From Beroe ovata (lineage: Eukaryota; Ctenophora; Nuda; Beroida; Beroidae), in NCBI GenBank assembly GCA_946803715.1, contig CAMPET010000218.1:94498-119388 (forward strand): a stretch of DNA of 24,891 nucleotides, written 5' to 3'. Below the pieces are notes generated by a model that saw only the letters and a program-made list of their open reading frames with translations, ran no database searches and was not told the origin of the DNA. Below are positions 14,504 to 23,094 of the stretch, piece by piece. Position 1 is the stretch's first letter, and every line of letters starts with the position of its first letter. A program made the position numbers and the translations under genes.

Positions 14504-17482
14504 TCAAATATCGGTCCCGTTTTTGAGCAGTAGTACCCTTGATCCATTTCTCGAGTGTCCTTTCTTGAAAGTCGCTACCACATGATCTCTGCTCCCGCTC
14601 TCTGATGAGCCTGAACCTCGTTGGTACGGCGAATCTGATCCTCTTGCTGAGAAGTGAGGGGAATCTTGTAACCCTCTCGCTGAAAACTGGGAATCTGACC
14701 CGGTGTGAATGTGTCCATGTCCTCGATTCCCCAACAAACTATCTGATGAGCTGTTGAAAACATCCATTTCTTGAGCAAGGAGGTGCTGGGGTCGGACAAA
14801 CACCCGGGCTAGACTTGGTGACCCTGCAGCATGCTGGACCGTATGCCGACGCCCATTTCGGTCGAATATCCTCGGGGCAGTTCCCGCCCGTGACATTGGC
14901 GGGGTCATAAACGGGTTGAACTTGTGCGGGTTGTTTGTTTTCGGCGGGGCTGCCGTGTTGGGCGGGAGAGTGCTGCTCTTTCTGCCTGTCCCCGGGGTTG
15001 AGAATCCCGGGGGAGGAGTACCCACTGGGAGCGTGCGGGCTCGGGATGGGACTGGCGGGGGAGGAGGGCGAGATGGTTTGGCGGGCTTTGAAATGTTGTT
15101 CATACTGTTGCTGTTGGGCAGGTTTGTGCTGTTGTGAAGAGGGTTGAGTGGGATGTTGTGGCAGCTGGAAATGGTGTTGCATCCACTGTTCTCCTTGATT
15201 TGAATTGGAAATTTGTGACCGGAGAATTTGTTGTTGGGTGAGCTATTGTTGCTACTCGAATTGGAGTTGTTGTTGAAATTAGCGGTGTTGTTGTAGTGGA
15301 AATTAGGAATGTTGTTACAACTCGAAAACTTGTGGAAACTAGCTATATTCCCACAACTTGACTGCATATTATTGCACCGGGATATTGTGTTACAATTCGC
15401 CACACTTCCTGCGATATTCCGCCCTATCTGAATCGTATGACTCCGACCATCATTCATGAACCTCGGATCTTGGTGAAATGAGGTCAGCTGGGGCTCCGTG
15501 ACACTCCGCGGGTCTTGTTGGAAGGAAGTGAAGGGTGCCTCCTGACACATAGACCGGTCAAACTGTTCACTGGGGTACGTGAACTCATCCTGGTCTCGGA
15601 ATCGTGGAGTTGACACCATGTACGATGGTGTGGATTCCGAGGACTGGGATCGGTGGCGGTAGCTGCGATTCAGATGGATTGTGCTCCCTTGATCGTGATT
15701 CGAGAATTGTTCCATCAGCTCGCTGATCAGTCTCCTCCTCTCCCTCCCTGGATTGGAGGTTGATTTGATCGAAGACGATGATTTCAATTTGTCCCGATAA
15801 GAGCTCAACAAATTCCCCCGATCATCGTCTTTACCCTTCTTATCCTTTCTCTTCCAACAACAGATACACTTGCAGCACTTCTGTAGGATGCCCATGACTT
15901 TCAGAACCTTGAGTACAATCCCGATAACGGTAAGAATACCGATTATCTCCGTTGCCATGATGATTCCTTCCTTCCAATTTGAAATCCCGTTGAACCATTC
16001 CGCTGGGTTCAGATGTTTTGCCCACGTTGCTGGGGAGAAAATACTCATCTTCTCCCCCTTCTTGTAATCAATCGAGGAATCGGGAAGTTCGAATTCCTCC
16101 AGGGGTTTCCGGTCACACATCACGGTTTTACACCGCATATTCTCAGCCCCGGTATCTGTGTAGAGGCATAGCGTGGCTTTTTCATCCTCCTTACAAATAG
16201 CGCTGACCCTAATGATGTAGGATTCCTTAGCGACTTCCTTATGAGCATCCATATTTATCTTGATAACATCGGTATTTTCTTCAGAAACCTTTTCGTCATC
16301 TGTATCGACAGTCAAGTTACCCGTGATACTACCCCTCCCGTCATAGATTGTAACATTGATGAAATAATTCGAGTGCTTGTCCATCATGACCGCTCCGTCA
16401 AAATCAGCGAAATGCGAGACATCAAATTCCTGAACCACCTCGTAATCCCCATTCAGAGTAATCGTGATATCAATGTTGCTGTATTGCCGGAAATGCGTTT
16501 CCACCCTCCGATCTTCGTCCATTCGTATAATTTTCGACAGCGAAGCTTTGTAAAGATGATTCAACTCGTTCTGATGATCGAACTTGTCATTCGTGTATTT
16601 GTTGTTAAACTGAACATTCAACTCGTCCTTGTCACAATTATGCACGTCCACGCTAAACGACTCCAAAATCTCATTTTCATCCATCTCATATTCCTCTCGA
16701 ATGTATTTATACCACCCCAGTTTTTGCGTGTCATACTCACTCAGACCATTAATCTGAGCACCTCCGTACAGTTTATCCCCGAGTTTAGGTCCGTAATACC
16801 ACCCTGGATAGAGAGATGATTCTATAGCTGGAGCATTGATCGTGAGATAAAACGGCTCGGTTATCGGATGACCCCCCTCTATGTCCACTTCTGTTGTTTT
16901 AGATTTTTGGGTGCTCAGGTTAGTCACGGTGAAAACAGCTCTGTTCGCCCCATTCCCCAACTCTATGGCTCTCCAAATGGTCTTGTTCGCAGGTGACACA
17001 GTGATACTGCAGCACACTTGCGAGCTACCTGTGAGAAACGATACGCACCCTGGTGTGCCGAGGTTGCTACGATACCAGTTTATGCACGTGCCTTGGGGTG
17101 TGTATTTGCTGTCTTTGCACGTGTCCGTGTTTGGGTTACAGAAATCCTCGGCTCCCGGACAATCACAGATACACTTGACATCCGTTTTCGGAATCCCAAA
17201 TAGGTAAGAGTTCTTGTACTGTAGGATACTCTTCACATTATCCAACGAAATCCCGTAGACCTCCCCCTCTAACTGCCACGTACTTTTCAGGGAAAAACAC
17301 GCTGTTTCCTTAAGTCCGAGCGAGATTGTGACGAGGGTCTGGGGCTTTTCCTCGCCCGTCACCCGGTCTCGGGTTAGGGTCCTCTTGTGATGGATAGGCG
17401 GAGATTTGCTACAGATGATGGAATGAGCCACAAGGAGAAGTGTGGAGAGGAGAAGGGAGAGAAGGAGGAGGTGGGTTGACAT
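14504..17482 (-). CDS. Candidate EFF-1/AFF-1-family cell-cell fusogen, single-exon type I membrane protein with long cytoplasmic tail
   Basis: The frame opens at 17578, but I choose the ATG at 17482 because it begins a textbook signal peptide (MSTHLLLLSLLLSTLLLV), giving 992 aa. Residues about 20-505 are extracellular. They include a cysteine-rich segment with CICDCPG (104-110), a C-x14-C spacing, CINWYR (133-138), PGC and a CC pair (157-158), then a W-x-AIEL motif, and several N-x-S/T sites. A hydrophobic span at about 506-532 is followed by CCKCICC and KRKDKKGK, a likely palmitoylated, positive-inside border. The tail of about 460 residues is Ser/Asn-rich with a RPPPPPVPSRA SH3-type motif (about 805). 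The C-x-C-x-C-PG and CC pattern, membrane topology and ectodomain size match the EFF/AFF family, whose members fuse somatic cells in nematodes and resemble class II fusion proteins. I assign the family from remembered pattern, not alignment. HAP2/GCS1 or an unrelated receptor remain alternatives. No intron is needed across about 3 kb. Confidence 0.68.
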   Translation of the reverse strand: MSTHLLLLSLLLSTLLLVAHSIICSKSPPIHHKRTLTRDRVTGEEKPQTLVTISLGLKETACFSLKSTWQLEGEVYGISLDNVKSILQYKNSYLFGIPKTDVKCICDCPGAEDFCNPNTDTCKDSKYTPQGTCINWYRSNLGTPGCVSFLTGSSQVCCSITVSPANKTIWRAIELGNGANRAVFTVTNLSTQKSKTTEVDIEGGHPITEPFYLTINAPAIESSLYPGWYYGPKLGDKLYGGAQINGLSEYDTQKLGWYKYIREEYEMDENEILESFSVDVHNCDKDELNVQFNNKYTNDKFDHQNELNHLYKASLSKIIRMDEDRRVETHFRQYSNIDITITLNGDYEVVQEFDVSHFADFDGAVMMDKHSNYFINVTIYDGRGSITGNLTVDTDDEKVSEENTDVIKINMDAHKEVAKESYIIRVSAICKEDEKATLCLYTDTGAENMRCKTVMCDRKPLEEFELPDSSIDYKKGEKMSIFSPATWAKHLNPAEWFNGISNWKEGIIMATEIIGILTVIGIVLKVLKVMGILQKCCKCICCWKRKDKKGKDDDRGNLLSSYRDKLKSSSSIKSTSNPGRERRRLISELMEQFSNHDQGSTIHLNRSYRHRSQSSESTPSYMVSTPRFRDQDEFTYPSEQFDRSMCQEAPFTSFQQDPRSVTEPQLTSFHQDPRFMNDGRSHTIQIGRNIAGSVANCNTISRCNNMQSSCGNIASFHKFSSCNNIPNFHYNNTANFNNNSNSSSNNSSPNNKFSGHKFPIQIKENSGCNTISSCHNIPLNPLHNSTNLPNSNSMNNISKPAKPSRPPPPPVPSRARTLPVGTPPPGFSTPGTGRKSSTLPPNTAAPPKTNNPHKFNPFMTPPMSRAGTAPRIFDRNGRRHTVQHAAGSPSLARVFVRPQHLLAQEMDVFNSSSDSLLGNRGHGHIHTGSDSQFSARGLQDSPHFSARGSDSPYQRGSGSSESGSRDHVVATFKKGHSRNGSRVLLLKNGTDI

Positions 17483-17636
17483 GTTGTTTTTTTGTTGTTT
17501 CCTACAATTTGGGAGGTTAGAAATAATCACGAATTTCATTTCAAATATCAAAGTTATGATCAACAATGAATTCAACAATCGATTCGTTCGAAAAAACTAC
17601 AACCTGTACTCAATCAAAAAGTGACCTAACTATCCA

Positions 17637-17646
17637 CTTTATTATA
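17637..17646 (-). promoter_or_regulatory. Possible TATA-like element upstream of the candidate fusogen
   Basis: On the minus strand the bases read TATAATAAAG, about 155 bases before the preferred ATG at 17482. The position is reasonable for a short 5' UTR. AT-rich DNA yields such motifs by chance, so support is weak. Confidence 0.22.
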
Positions 17647-18444
17647 CACACTATAGTTATTAGTTACGGAGCTCGGAGATTCGCGGGAAGTTTTTAACAT
17701 TTGACGCAACATTTGATGACATGGCTTCCCCCTACCGCTCCTTACATGTCCTTTTTGTGTAAAGCCCTACACTGCGGTAGTAGTATACGGGATATGAAAA
17801 ATGAAAACACAAAAATGTAACGTGATTATGAATATCATATACCGCGAGGTAGAACGACAGCCAAACAATTCACAGCTACTAGACCAACTGCAAAGTAAAA
17901 CGTCGCTCAGGAGCAGTAAACTAGAAAGCTTGACCAAATCTGCATTGCTTGCGAAGAGTAGTATACTTTTTTCAAGCACACCGAGGATTCAGAAACGTCA
18001 GCATATATCCAGATATGTCAAATCCCTACCGCTCTGTGAACATATCATCAGAGTTACAGTCAAGATGATGTCATCGTGACTTAACCCACGCACACACGCA
18101 CGCTTTTTCAAACGGAGAGAGATCTATTTTTAGAACTTCGTCTGCAGTTTGTTCGTCAAATTGAAATAATTAGAACCAAAATTCAAAATCAGCACGTGGT
18201 CACTGGTCAGCGCGATTACCGAAATAACAAACATAGCATACATACATACATATCACCATGGATACACGCAAATTCTACGTGTACCAGGAAAATTTCTGCG
18301 CTAGTAGTACTCGTATAATATGGATATCAGACTCAACTAGGTGGTGAAAGCTGCAACATGTTGTGCGGCTTCGCTGTATTGCGCGTTTTTGACAACATGT
18401 TCTTGAAGCGCGCCCGGTGTTGCTAGGCGAGAGAATGGGAGTGG

Positions 18445-18458
18445 GTTGCCCTGGCAAC
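18445..18458. promoter_or_regulatory. Palindromic RFX-type X-box
   Basis: GTTGCC-CT-GGCAAC is a perfect inverted pair separated by two bases and matches the X-box bound by RFX factors. About 26 bases upstream lies a degraded second copy, GTTGCTAGGCGA, and six bases downstream a CCAAT box (GCCAATTATG). Two palindromic AACATGTT motifs sit at about 18356 and 18395. X-boxes typically mark promoters of ciliary genes in animals. Here it is about 960 bases upstream of the candidate fusogen ATG, with no other gene recognised nearby. Confidence 0.55.
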
Positions 18459-18558
18459 AAGCCAATTATGCGGAGAGCTTGACACGCCTTGATACTATCG
18501 GAGAAGATGAGAGAGTGTAATTCGTAAGTAAGTGATCTCATCCGGTATTTGTTTAATT

Positions 18559-18612
18559 GTAACTTAGATTGTAACCTAGATCAAAGTAACCTAGATTGTA
18601 ACCTAGATCAAA
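18559..18612. repeat. 27-bp direct duplication
   Basis: GTAACTTAGATTGTAACCTA plus GATCAAA is followed at once by a copy with one difference (C for T). Each unit is itself an imperfect duplication of GTAACCTAGAT. No function is evident. Confidence 0.85.
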
Positions 18613-19600
18613 CTCTAGACTATATAGGACTTACTTCTTTTCTATGTAGATAAGTTGGAAGTAATTTCAAGCTTGATAAGGGCTACTACCCACAACCTAT
18701 AAGGATCATCCAACACTCAAAAAACGAAGTCCACAATCAAAACTAACTTATATAAAGATCGAATAGTTTTGTCCTGGGAAATTAGCCTAAACCTAAAATA
18801 GGACCAGCCCTAATTCTGAAGGGGAAGCCACAAAACAACCGCAATTTTTTACTTTGTATAAAGCACTGATCGCTAAATTGAGCGTTAATGTGCGCCTATT
18901 TTGACGTTATATGTTGTACGGTTATAATACAGTGAGATCATCGAGTTCATGCGGAGTGATGACATCTTGATGCATGAAGTGATGACACCAGCGCCGTGTC
19001 AACTTGGCGAGAAAAAAGCACTCCAGAATGAACTGGGTTTCCGGAATGTTCTGGGAAATGAGTTGGGCTTCAGGAGCAAGAATTACATTGCTTATTAGTC
19101 TCTAATTCATTGTTCTTGTCAGACTATGATAGGGGAATCATAGTGTATACGTGATTCGAGTCACAAAACATCGCAATAAAAATCAAAGTTAGCACTCAAA
19201 TTGTCCAAGTTTAACCAACATCTTGTAACAAATGAGATTTCCTGCAAAGGGAGAACACTGTAACTCGGAGGGTTAAACTTTTCCTATTACAGATCTGCTT
19301 CGTTTTTGATGAAGAAAGCGGCTGTTCCCGGCATTCTCTGGCAAGAGCTTGGATGGGACCTGGAAAATGATATTTCAAATTTCACCAGGAACAGCAATGT
19401 ATGATATAATCTTCTGGAGAATGCCATCTCTGTACCTTAGCAACTAAGACACTCCCGTGAAATTCTATTTAAGAATAATCCAGAAACTTGTTATTGTACG
19501 AACTACAATCTGCTCACAGGCGGAAAGGCAAAGCTGTAGCGTCGAGACCGGTCACAGTACGCTGCAGTGAGACTGCAGTCCCCTGGTGACCATTGCGTGA

Positions 19601-19663
19601 CATTGCGTGAGACTCGCGTGACGTTGCGTGAGTCCCGCGTGGCGTTGCGTGTGATGTAACGCG
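19601..19663. repeat. Short 21-bp tandem repeat (three copies), CpG-rich
   Basis: Three degenerate copies of CATTGCGTGAGACTCGCGTG plus A follow one another, preceded by a partial copy at 19591. The minus-strand frame through them (HATSRESHAMSRNGH-like) remains open over 19514-19774. It could only be coding if the FOS-like gene splices into it (see that entry). Confidence 0.7.
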
Positions 19664-19851
19664 ATGTTCTGTCAATGATCGTGCTGATGGACTTTGGCGG
19701 CAGGCGTGTCCTTCGAGTACCCTGGTGGAAGGTGAGTGAAAAGGGGCGAACAATTCGACATCATGCAGAAACATTTTGTAAAAGAGTGAGTGATGGTTGA
19801 GCTAATAAAAAGGAGGGTGTCATTTTTTTCAATTGGAGGTTCTCCCTCCTT

Positions 19852-19926
19852 TTACCTAGTTAGTTCATCTCTTTTCCTCTTCAAAGCAGCCACCTCCTCT
19901 TCTAAACATCTTGTGGCGGCTTGGAC
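19852..19926 (-). CDS. bZIP exon with the leucine zipper and stop
   Basis: The exon starts after ATATTTCAG and contributes four heptad positions (Val, Leu, Leu, Leu). The TAA overlaps a possible donor (ACTAG|GTAAAAG), so this may or may not be the terminal exon. No canonical AATAAA was seen downstream on this strand before about 19500. Confidence 0.8.
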   Translation of the reverse strand, partial: VQAATRCLEEEVAALKRKRDELTR

Positions 19927-20184
19927 CTGAAATATTTGGAAAGTTATCCGGTTCAAAAATTCACCTTTTGACTGAAACACTTTCCACTTTAACAGATAAT
20001 CACTTTTTTCACAGATAATCACGTTTCGACTCTACCGGAAAGAGTGTTTTTTCAATCTCACCTCATCGAATTCTCGTCTCACCAGGACTGAATGCGCTCG
20101 TCTCTTCTCCCTACACTTGGTAGCTGCCACCTTGTTCCTCTCTCTCCTGATCCGCCTCTTTTCTTCCTCCTCACGACTAACTGA
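19852..20184 (-). CDS. FOS/ATF3-type bZIP transcription factor, C-terminal exons (partial gene)
   Basis: Two minus-strand exons join in phase 0. 20184-20062 encodes SVSREEEEKRRIRRERNKVA and continues ATKCREKRRAHSV. After a 135-bp intron (GTGAGA...TTTCAG), 19926-19852 encodes VQAATRCLEEEVAALKRKRD and ELTR before TAA. The N-x2-AA-x2-CR core and the EEEEKRRIRRER lead are hallmarks of FOS-related AP-1 factors. Counting from that core, zipper d positions are Val, Val, Leu, Leu, Leu at exact heptads, in the FOS/ATF3 register. Such proteins bind AP-1 or CRE sites as heterodimers in the nucleus. The protein would end right after the last zipper leucine. Alternatively the bases AG|GTAAAA at the stop form a donor that could splice to AG at 19722, keeping the frame open to 19514. 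Upstream exons were not found. Confidence 0.87.
20062..20184 (-). CDS. bZIP exon with the DNA-binding basic region (41 codons)
   Basis: The acceptor on the minus strand is GGAACTTCAG before TCAGTTAGT and the donor is GATGAG followed by GTGAGATT. The frame is open for only about ten codons upstream of the acceptor, so the exon border there is likely. It holds the whole basic region and the first zipper position. The intron falls inside the zipper. Confidence 0.85.
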
Positions 20185-20326
20185 CTGAAGTTCCGGTAAG
20201 ATATCATTACAGTGTATTCACAGATTCGCTACCAGTTTAGTATGATACCAGTTAAGTACCAGTATGGTACCAGTTTGATAGAGATATGATAGACTAGACA
20301 CTGAAATCGAATATCTTTCATGTGAG

Positions 20327-21020
20327 CAGACAGCACCTCAGGGAAGCTAGATAGAGCCTCCATTCGGTCGGCAATGGATTCAGCGGTCAAAATTACATAG
20401 GAATCGATGGTACTTACGTGAAAATCGGCCAAAAAACTTTTCGTCAAATTTCTGATCCCAGTATCGATGGAAAATGTAATCGATGATGTCCACACTTTTG
20501 AACTCCTTTTTTGAAGGTCTTTAATGAAGACTAAACGGGTACTTAGGACGTCAATTTTTCACCAAATCATCTCTCCTCCTCTCAGACTGCAAGTATCAAC
20601 CCTTTTGATGATCATGCAGATTCCATAGGCGCCGTGGAACCACGCCCAAAACACGATTTCAAACCTGTAGGAAGCATTAACTGCAAAACACGAAAATCAA
20701 TGGGACGCACCAGATGGGTCAAAGAAATTTTCTCCGTACGATAACTCGTAATAGGTGTTCCTGGCCTATTTTTTGACGTAAAATCCGAATCTGAACGAAT
20801 TTTTGAGCTAGCTCATCGAGAAATAGGCGAAAATTCCAGTTAAGCCTTCGATAAATACTCCTTATTCAGGAGACAGACAGAGCCTCAGGGAAGCAAGATA
20901 GGGCCGAAATTCAGTCTGCGATCGATTCAGCGTCCAAAATCACATAAGAATCGATGCTGCTTACATGAAAATTGGCCAAAAACTTTTCGTCTAATTTCTG
21001 ATCTTAGTATCAGCTCTATA
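20327..21020. repeat. Diverged copy of the 547-bp repeat found at 1-833
   Basis: The motif CTCAGGGAAGC occurs at 20337 and 20884, 547 bp apart, exactly the spacing at 42 and 589 in the first locus. Long stretches match (TTTTCACCAAATCATCTCTCC; AATCAATGGGACGCACCAGA). The second unit breaks off at about 21015. It lies upstream of the FOS-like exons, presumably in an intron or 5' flank. Confidence 0.88.
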
Positions 21021-22070
21021 ATGTTTTTGACAAGTGCGCTTTGTTAACTCACTTTGCCTTGTGATTGAGAAACAAGTAGGAAGGCCAGCTGTGTGTATCT
21101 ATCAGATATTGGGCTTGTCCGGTAGTCTCCGTATGGGTGAGCACTCATATTGCGATTTGTTCAAAAACAGCTTTTTTATCTAAACTTCGGAATCAGGTGG
21201 TGCGATGGGGACGAAATACAGGGGTTTATTTTTGAAAATGAGGTTTTGTTTGTCGCTCAGAAAACCAAAACTAAGGAAAACACAACTGTTATACCGATCT
21301 CTACTCATCCAGATGAGTAACCGATTCCCTTCTCTGATTGGTCGGATCGTGTGTCACGCTGTCCCTTTTCGGAATTCTGATTGGTGTAGTTTATAATACG
21401 GTAAGTTTATAATATTCAAAGTTTCAACTTGAGTACACAACATGATACACAACCCCTGTTGAATGATATTGTGTAGGGAGTTTGGGTTTCAGATTATAAA
21501 GGAGCAGTGATAAATAAATGAGAACTAGGATATAACCGAATCCAGCTTTTCACCATTTCCCCTATGAGACATTATTGAGGAATGGTCAGACAGCTGGTTC
21601 ATCTTTCTGCCCCGATATCCCCCAATTTAAATATCTTGACAAAACGATATCCCATACACACGCAATTAACCCACACAATACCTGACACCTGTCCAGTATA
21701 TACGGTGGACGGTGGTGTTTGACTTCTTTAGCCGCTGTGGTCATTGGCTACCTCTATTTTCCGCTCCTCTCTGCCTCCCTCCCTCTCTTCCTCTCCTCTC
21801 CCTCCCTCTTTTTATCCGCCCCCTCCTCCCTCTCAGTCTCTCTCCCATTCTTCTCTCCTACCCTCCCCTATTTGACGCTCCCCCCGTTCCGTCACACTCT
21901 CTCTCTCACCCGATTGTCCAACTACTGTATGAGATTGTTTTTGAGTGGTTCCTGCCTTATTGGAGCCGTGTGTAAATCTGACATCCTATAAAATGTGTGT
22001 GTGTGGGGGAGGCTATTGTTCTATTGTGAAAGGATTCCTCCCCCTCTCTCCTTCTTCTTCATAACCCTTG
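21021..22070. other. Non-coding region upstream of the FOS-like exons
   Basis: No gene could be supported. Two CTGATTGGT elements (CCAAT boxes on the minus strand) stand at about 21335 and 21378, and AT-rich TTTATAATA motifs occur at about 21391 and 21406. A polypyrimidine tract is annotated separately. A TATAAAA at about 21986 (+) stands before a GT microsatellite. Confidence 0.45.
21765..21910. repeat. Polypyrimidine tract of about 145 bases
   Basis: The plus strand is almost pure C and T (TCCCTCCCTCTCTTCCTCTC and similar), with few purines. A second, shorter tract stands at about 22037-22060. The hydrophobic Ser/Leu/Pro-rich open frames across it arise from composition. Confidence 0.85.
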
Positions 22071-22071
22071 T

Positions 22072-22355
22072 CACGTGACACCTGGGAATCATTGTGGAAT
22101 GGAGCAATTCTATTGGCTGAATTTCCGCCAATATCCTTGCTCCATTGTCCCCCATATGCCAGTTTGCCTTAATTCTCGATTCTTATTGGACAGCTGATCC
22201 AGGGTTAACCAAAATTCTCGATTCCCATTGGACAGCTGATCCAGGGTTTACCAAAATCCTCGATTCCTATTGGTCAGATTATTCACAATTCTCGATTCTT
22301 ATTGGTCTTTGATCCACAATTCTCGATACCAATGACGGGTACAAGTGTGACGTCA
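22072..22355. promoter_or_regulatory. CCAAT-box array with E-box and CRE: candidate promoter
   Basis: In under 300 bases there are an E-box CACGTG (22072), seven CCAAT boxes (ATTGG at 22112, 22185, 22227, 22269 and 22301; CCAAT at 22128 and 22329) and a perfect palindromic CRE, TGACGTCA (22348-22355). Five of the seven CCAAT boxes point along the minus strand, towards the FOS-like gene about 2 kb away, but the plus-strand secreted-protein gene starts on the other side. Either or both may be driven from here. FOS-type promoters in other animals carry CREs, which fits but does not prove the link. Confidence 0.5.
22171..22340. repeat. Minisatellite of 42 then about 32 bp, one CCAAT box per unit
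   Basis: Units begin with AATTCTCGAT or AATCCTCGAT at 22171, 22213, 22255, 22287 and 22318. The first two also share TTGGACAGCTGATCCAGGGT, with TTAACC or TTTACC after it. Later units lost about 10 bp from this half. The CCAAT box is kept in all five; in the last it is on the opposite strand (GATACCAATGAC). Confidence 0.88.
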
Positions 22356-23094
22356 GTATCACCTGGTGGTACAACTCGATTGTCGGCGAAGATATTGCTC
22401 AGTGTTGCTGATCGACATTTCTATTTCGCCACGCTTCTCAATATGATATGATCCCCTTTTCAATTTCACGTTGAATTTCAAACTTTACAACTTCATGACA
22501 CACGCACACAAAAAACCAAACAACTTCTCTCAATTTGAGTTATACCGCACTCAATCGACAGTTATGAAATTGTTTGGTTATCGACAGCTAATGAAATTGT
22601 TTGGTTTTGATCTAATCTCAAATCAAATCGAGATGAACTTGCTTTACAGACACCGAAAATATGGACTGAACTTTGGCATGGGTTTAAATCTTAATCATCC
22701 ACAATGAAAGTTTGCTGCGACTTTTTCTAGACCAGCTTGACTGACTGAGTTTTCATTGTTATGATCCAATAATTCTATGATGGTCTTTATGTCCCCGTGT
22801 GCCCCCAGGGACATCAAGATTCAGGTGTCCGTCATCAAGTTCATATCGGCACAAGTGAGATCAGACATCACACTCTCCCTTCATATTCCAGCAATTCCTG
22901 ATATGAGATATCTCGAAAAATATAATTGGCTCTCTTCACATTCATTACAATTACCGTATATCTCGAAAAAAAAAGTATTTGGTGGACAGAAAAATCAATA
23001 CATGGCTCCGTATAAGGATTCAGCTTTATCATTTTCTACAGTGCAATAATACAGTGTATAATGACTTTGATTCATGATACTTTGTATTTTGCAG

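Larger units (their letters stand above)
17583..19513. other. Intergenic region between candidate fusogen and FOS-like gene
   Basis: No gene could be supported. The region contains an AC-rich stretch (about 18084-18102), a CATA microsatellite (about 18238-18252), a GC-richer patch with an RFX-type X-box (18340-18480) and a 27-bp duplication (18559-18612). The open frame at 17801-18079 has no recognisable domain and no convincing splice borders. Confidence 0.5.

Noticed and set aside
14739-15182. Second minus-strand frame (Pro/Gln-rich, 147 codons) inside the fusogen tail
   Set aside because: It overlaps the tail in another frame and reflects its low-complexity sequence. The main frame continues without a break.
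17801-18079. Plus-strand 92-codon frame upstream of the candidate fusogen
   Set aside because: No domain, no convincing start context and no splice sites that extend it. Length is within chance for this composition.
19041-19057. Heat-shock-element-like GGAATGTTCTGGGAA
   Set aside because: Only two full GAA/TTC units have correct spacing, and no gene start is nearby.
21062-21097. Possible 36-bp minus-strand exon (ACACAG acceptor, GTGAGT donor) upstream of the bZIP exons
   Set aside because: Phase would fit, but it is too short and lacks any recognisable sequence; it was not added to the gene model.
21712-21991. Hydrophobic Leu/Ser/Pro frames resembling a signal peptide or membrane protein
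   Set aside because: They lack an ATG at the stated start and result from the polypyrimidine tract.
22471-22707. Plus-strand frame between the CCAAT cluster and the secreted-protein gene
   Set aside because: It starts at a TTG, shows no signal peptide and cannot be joined by good splice sites to the exon at 23095.
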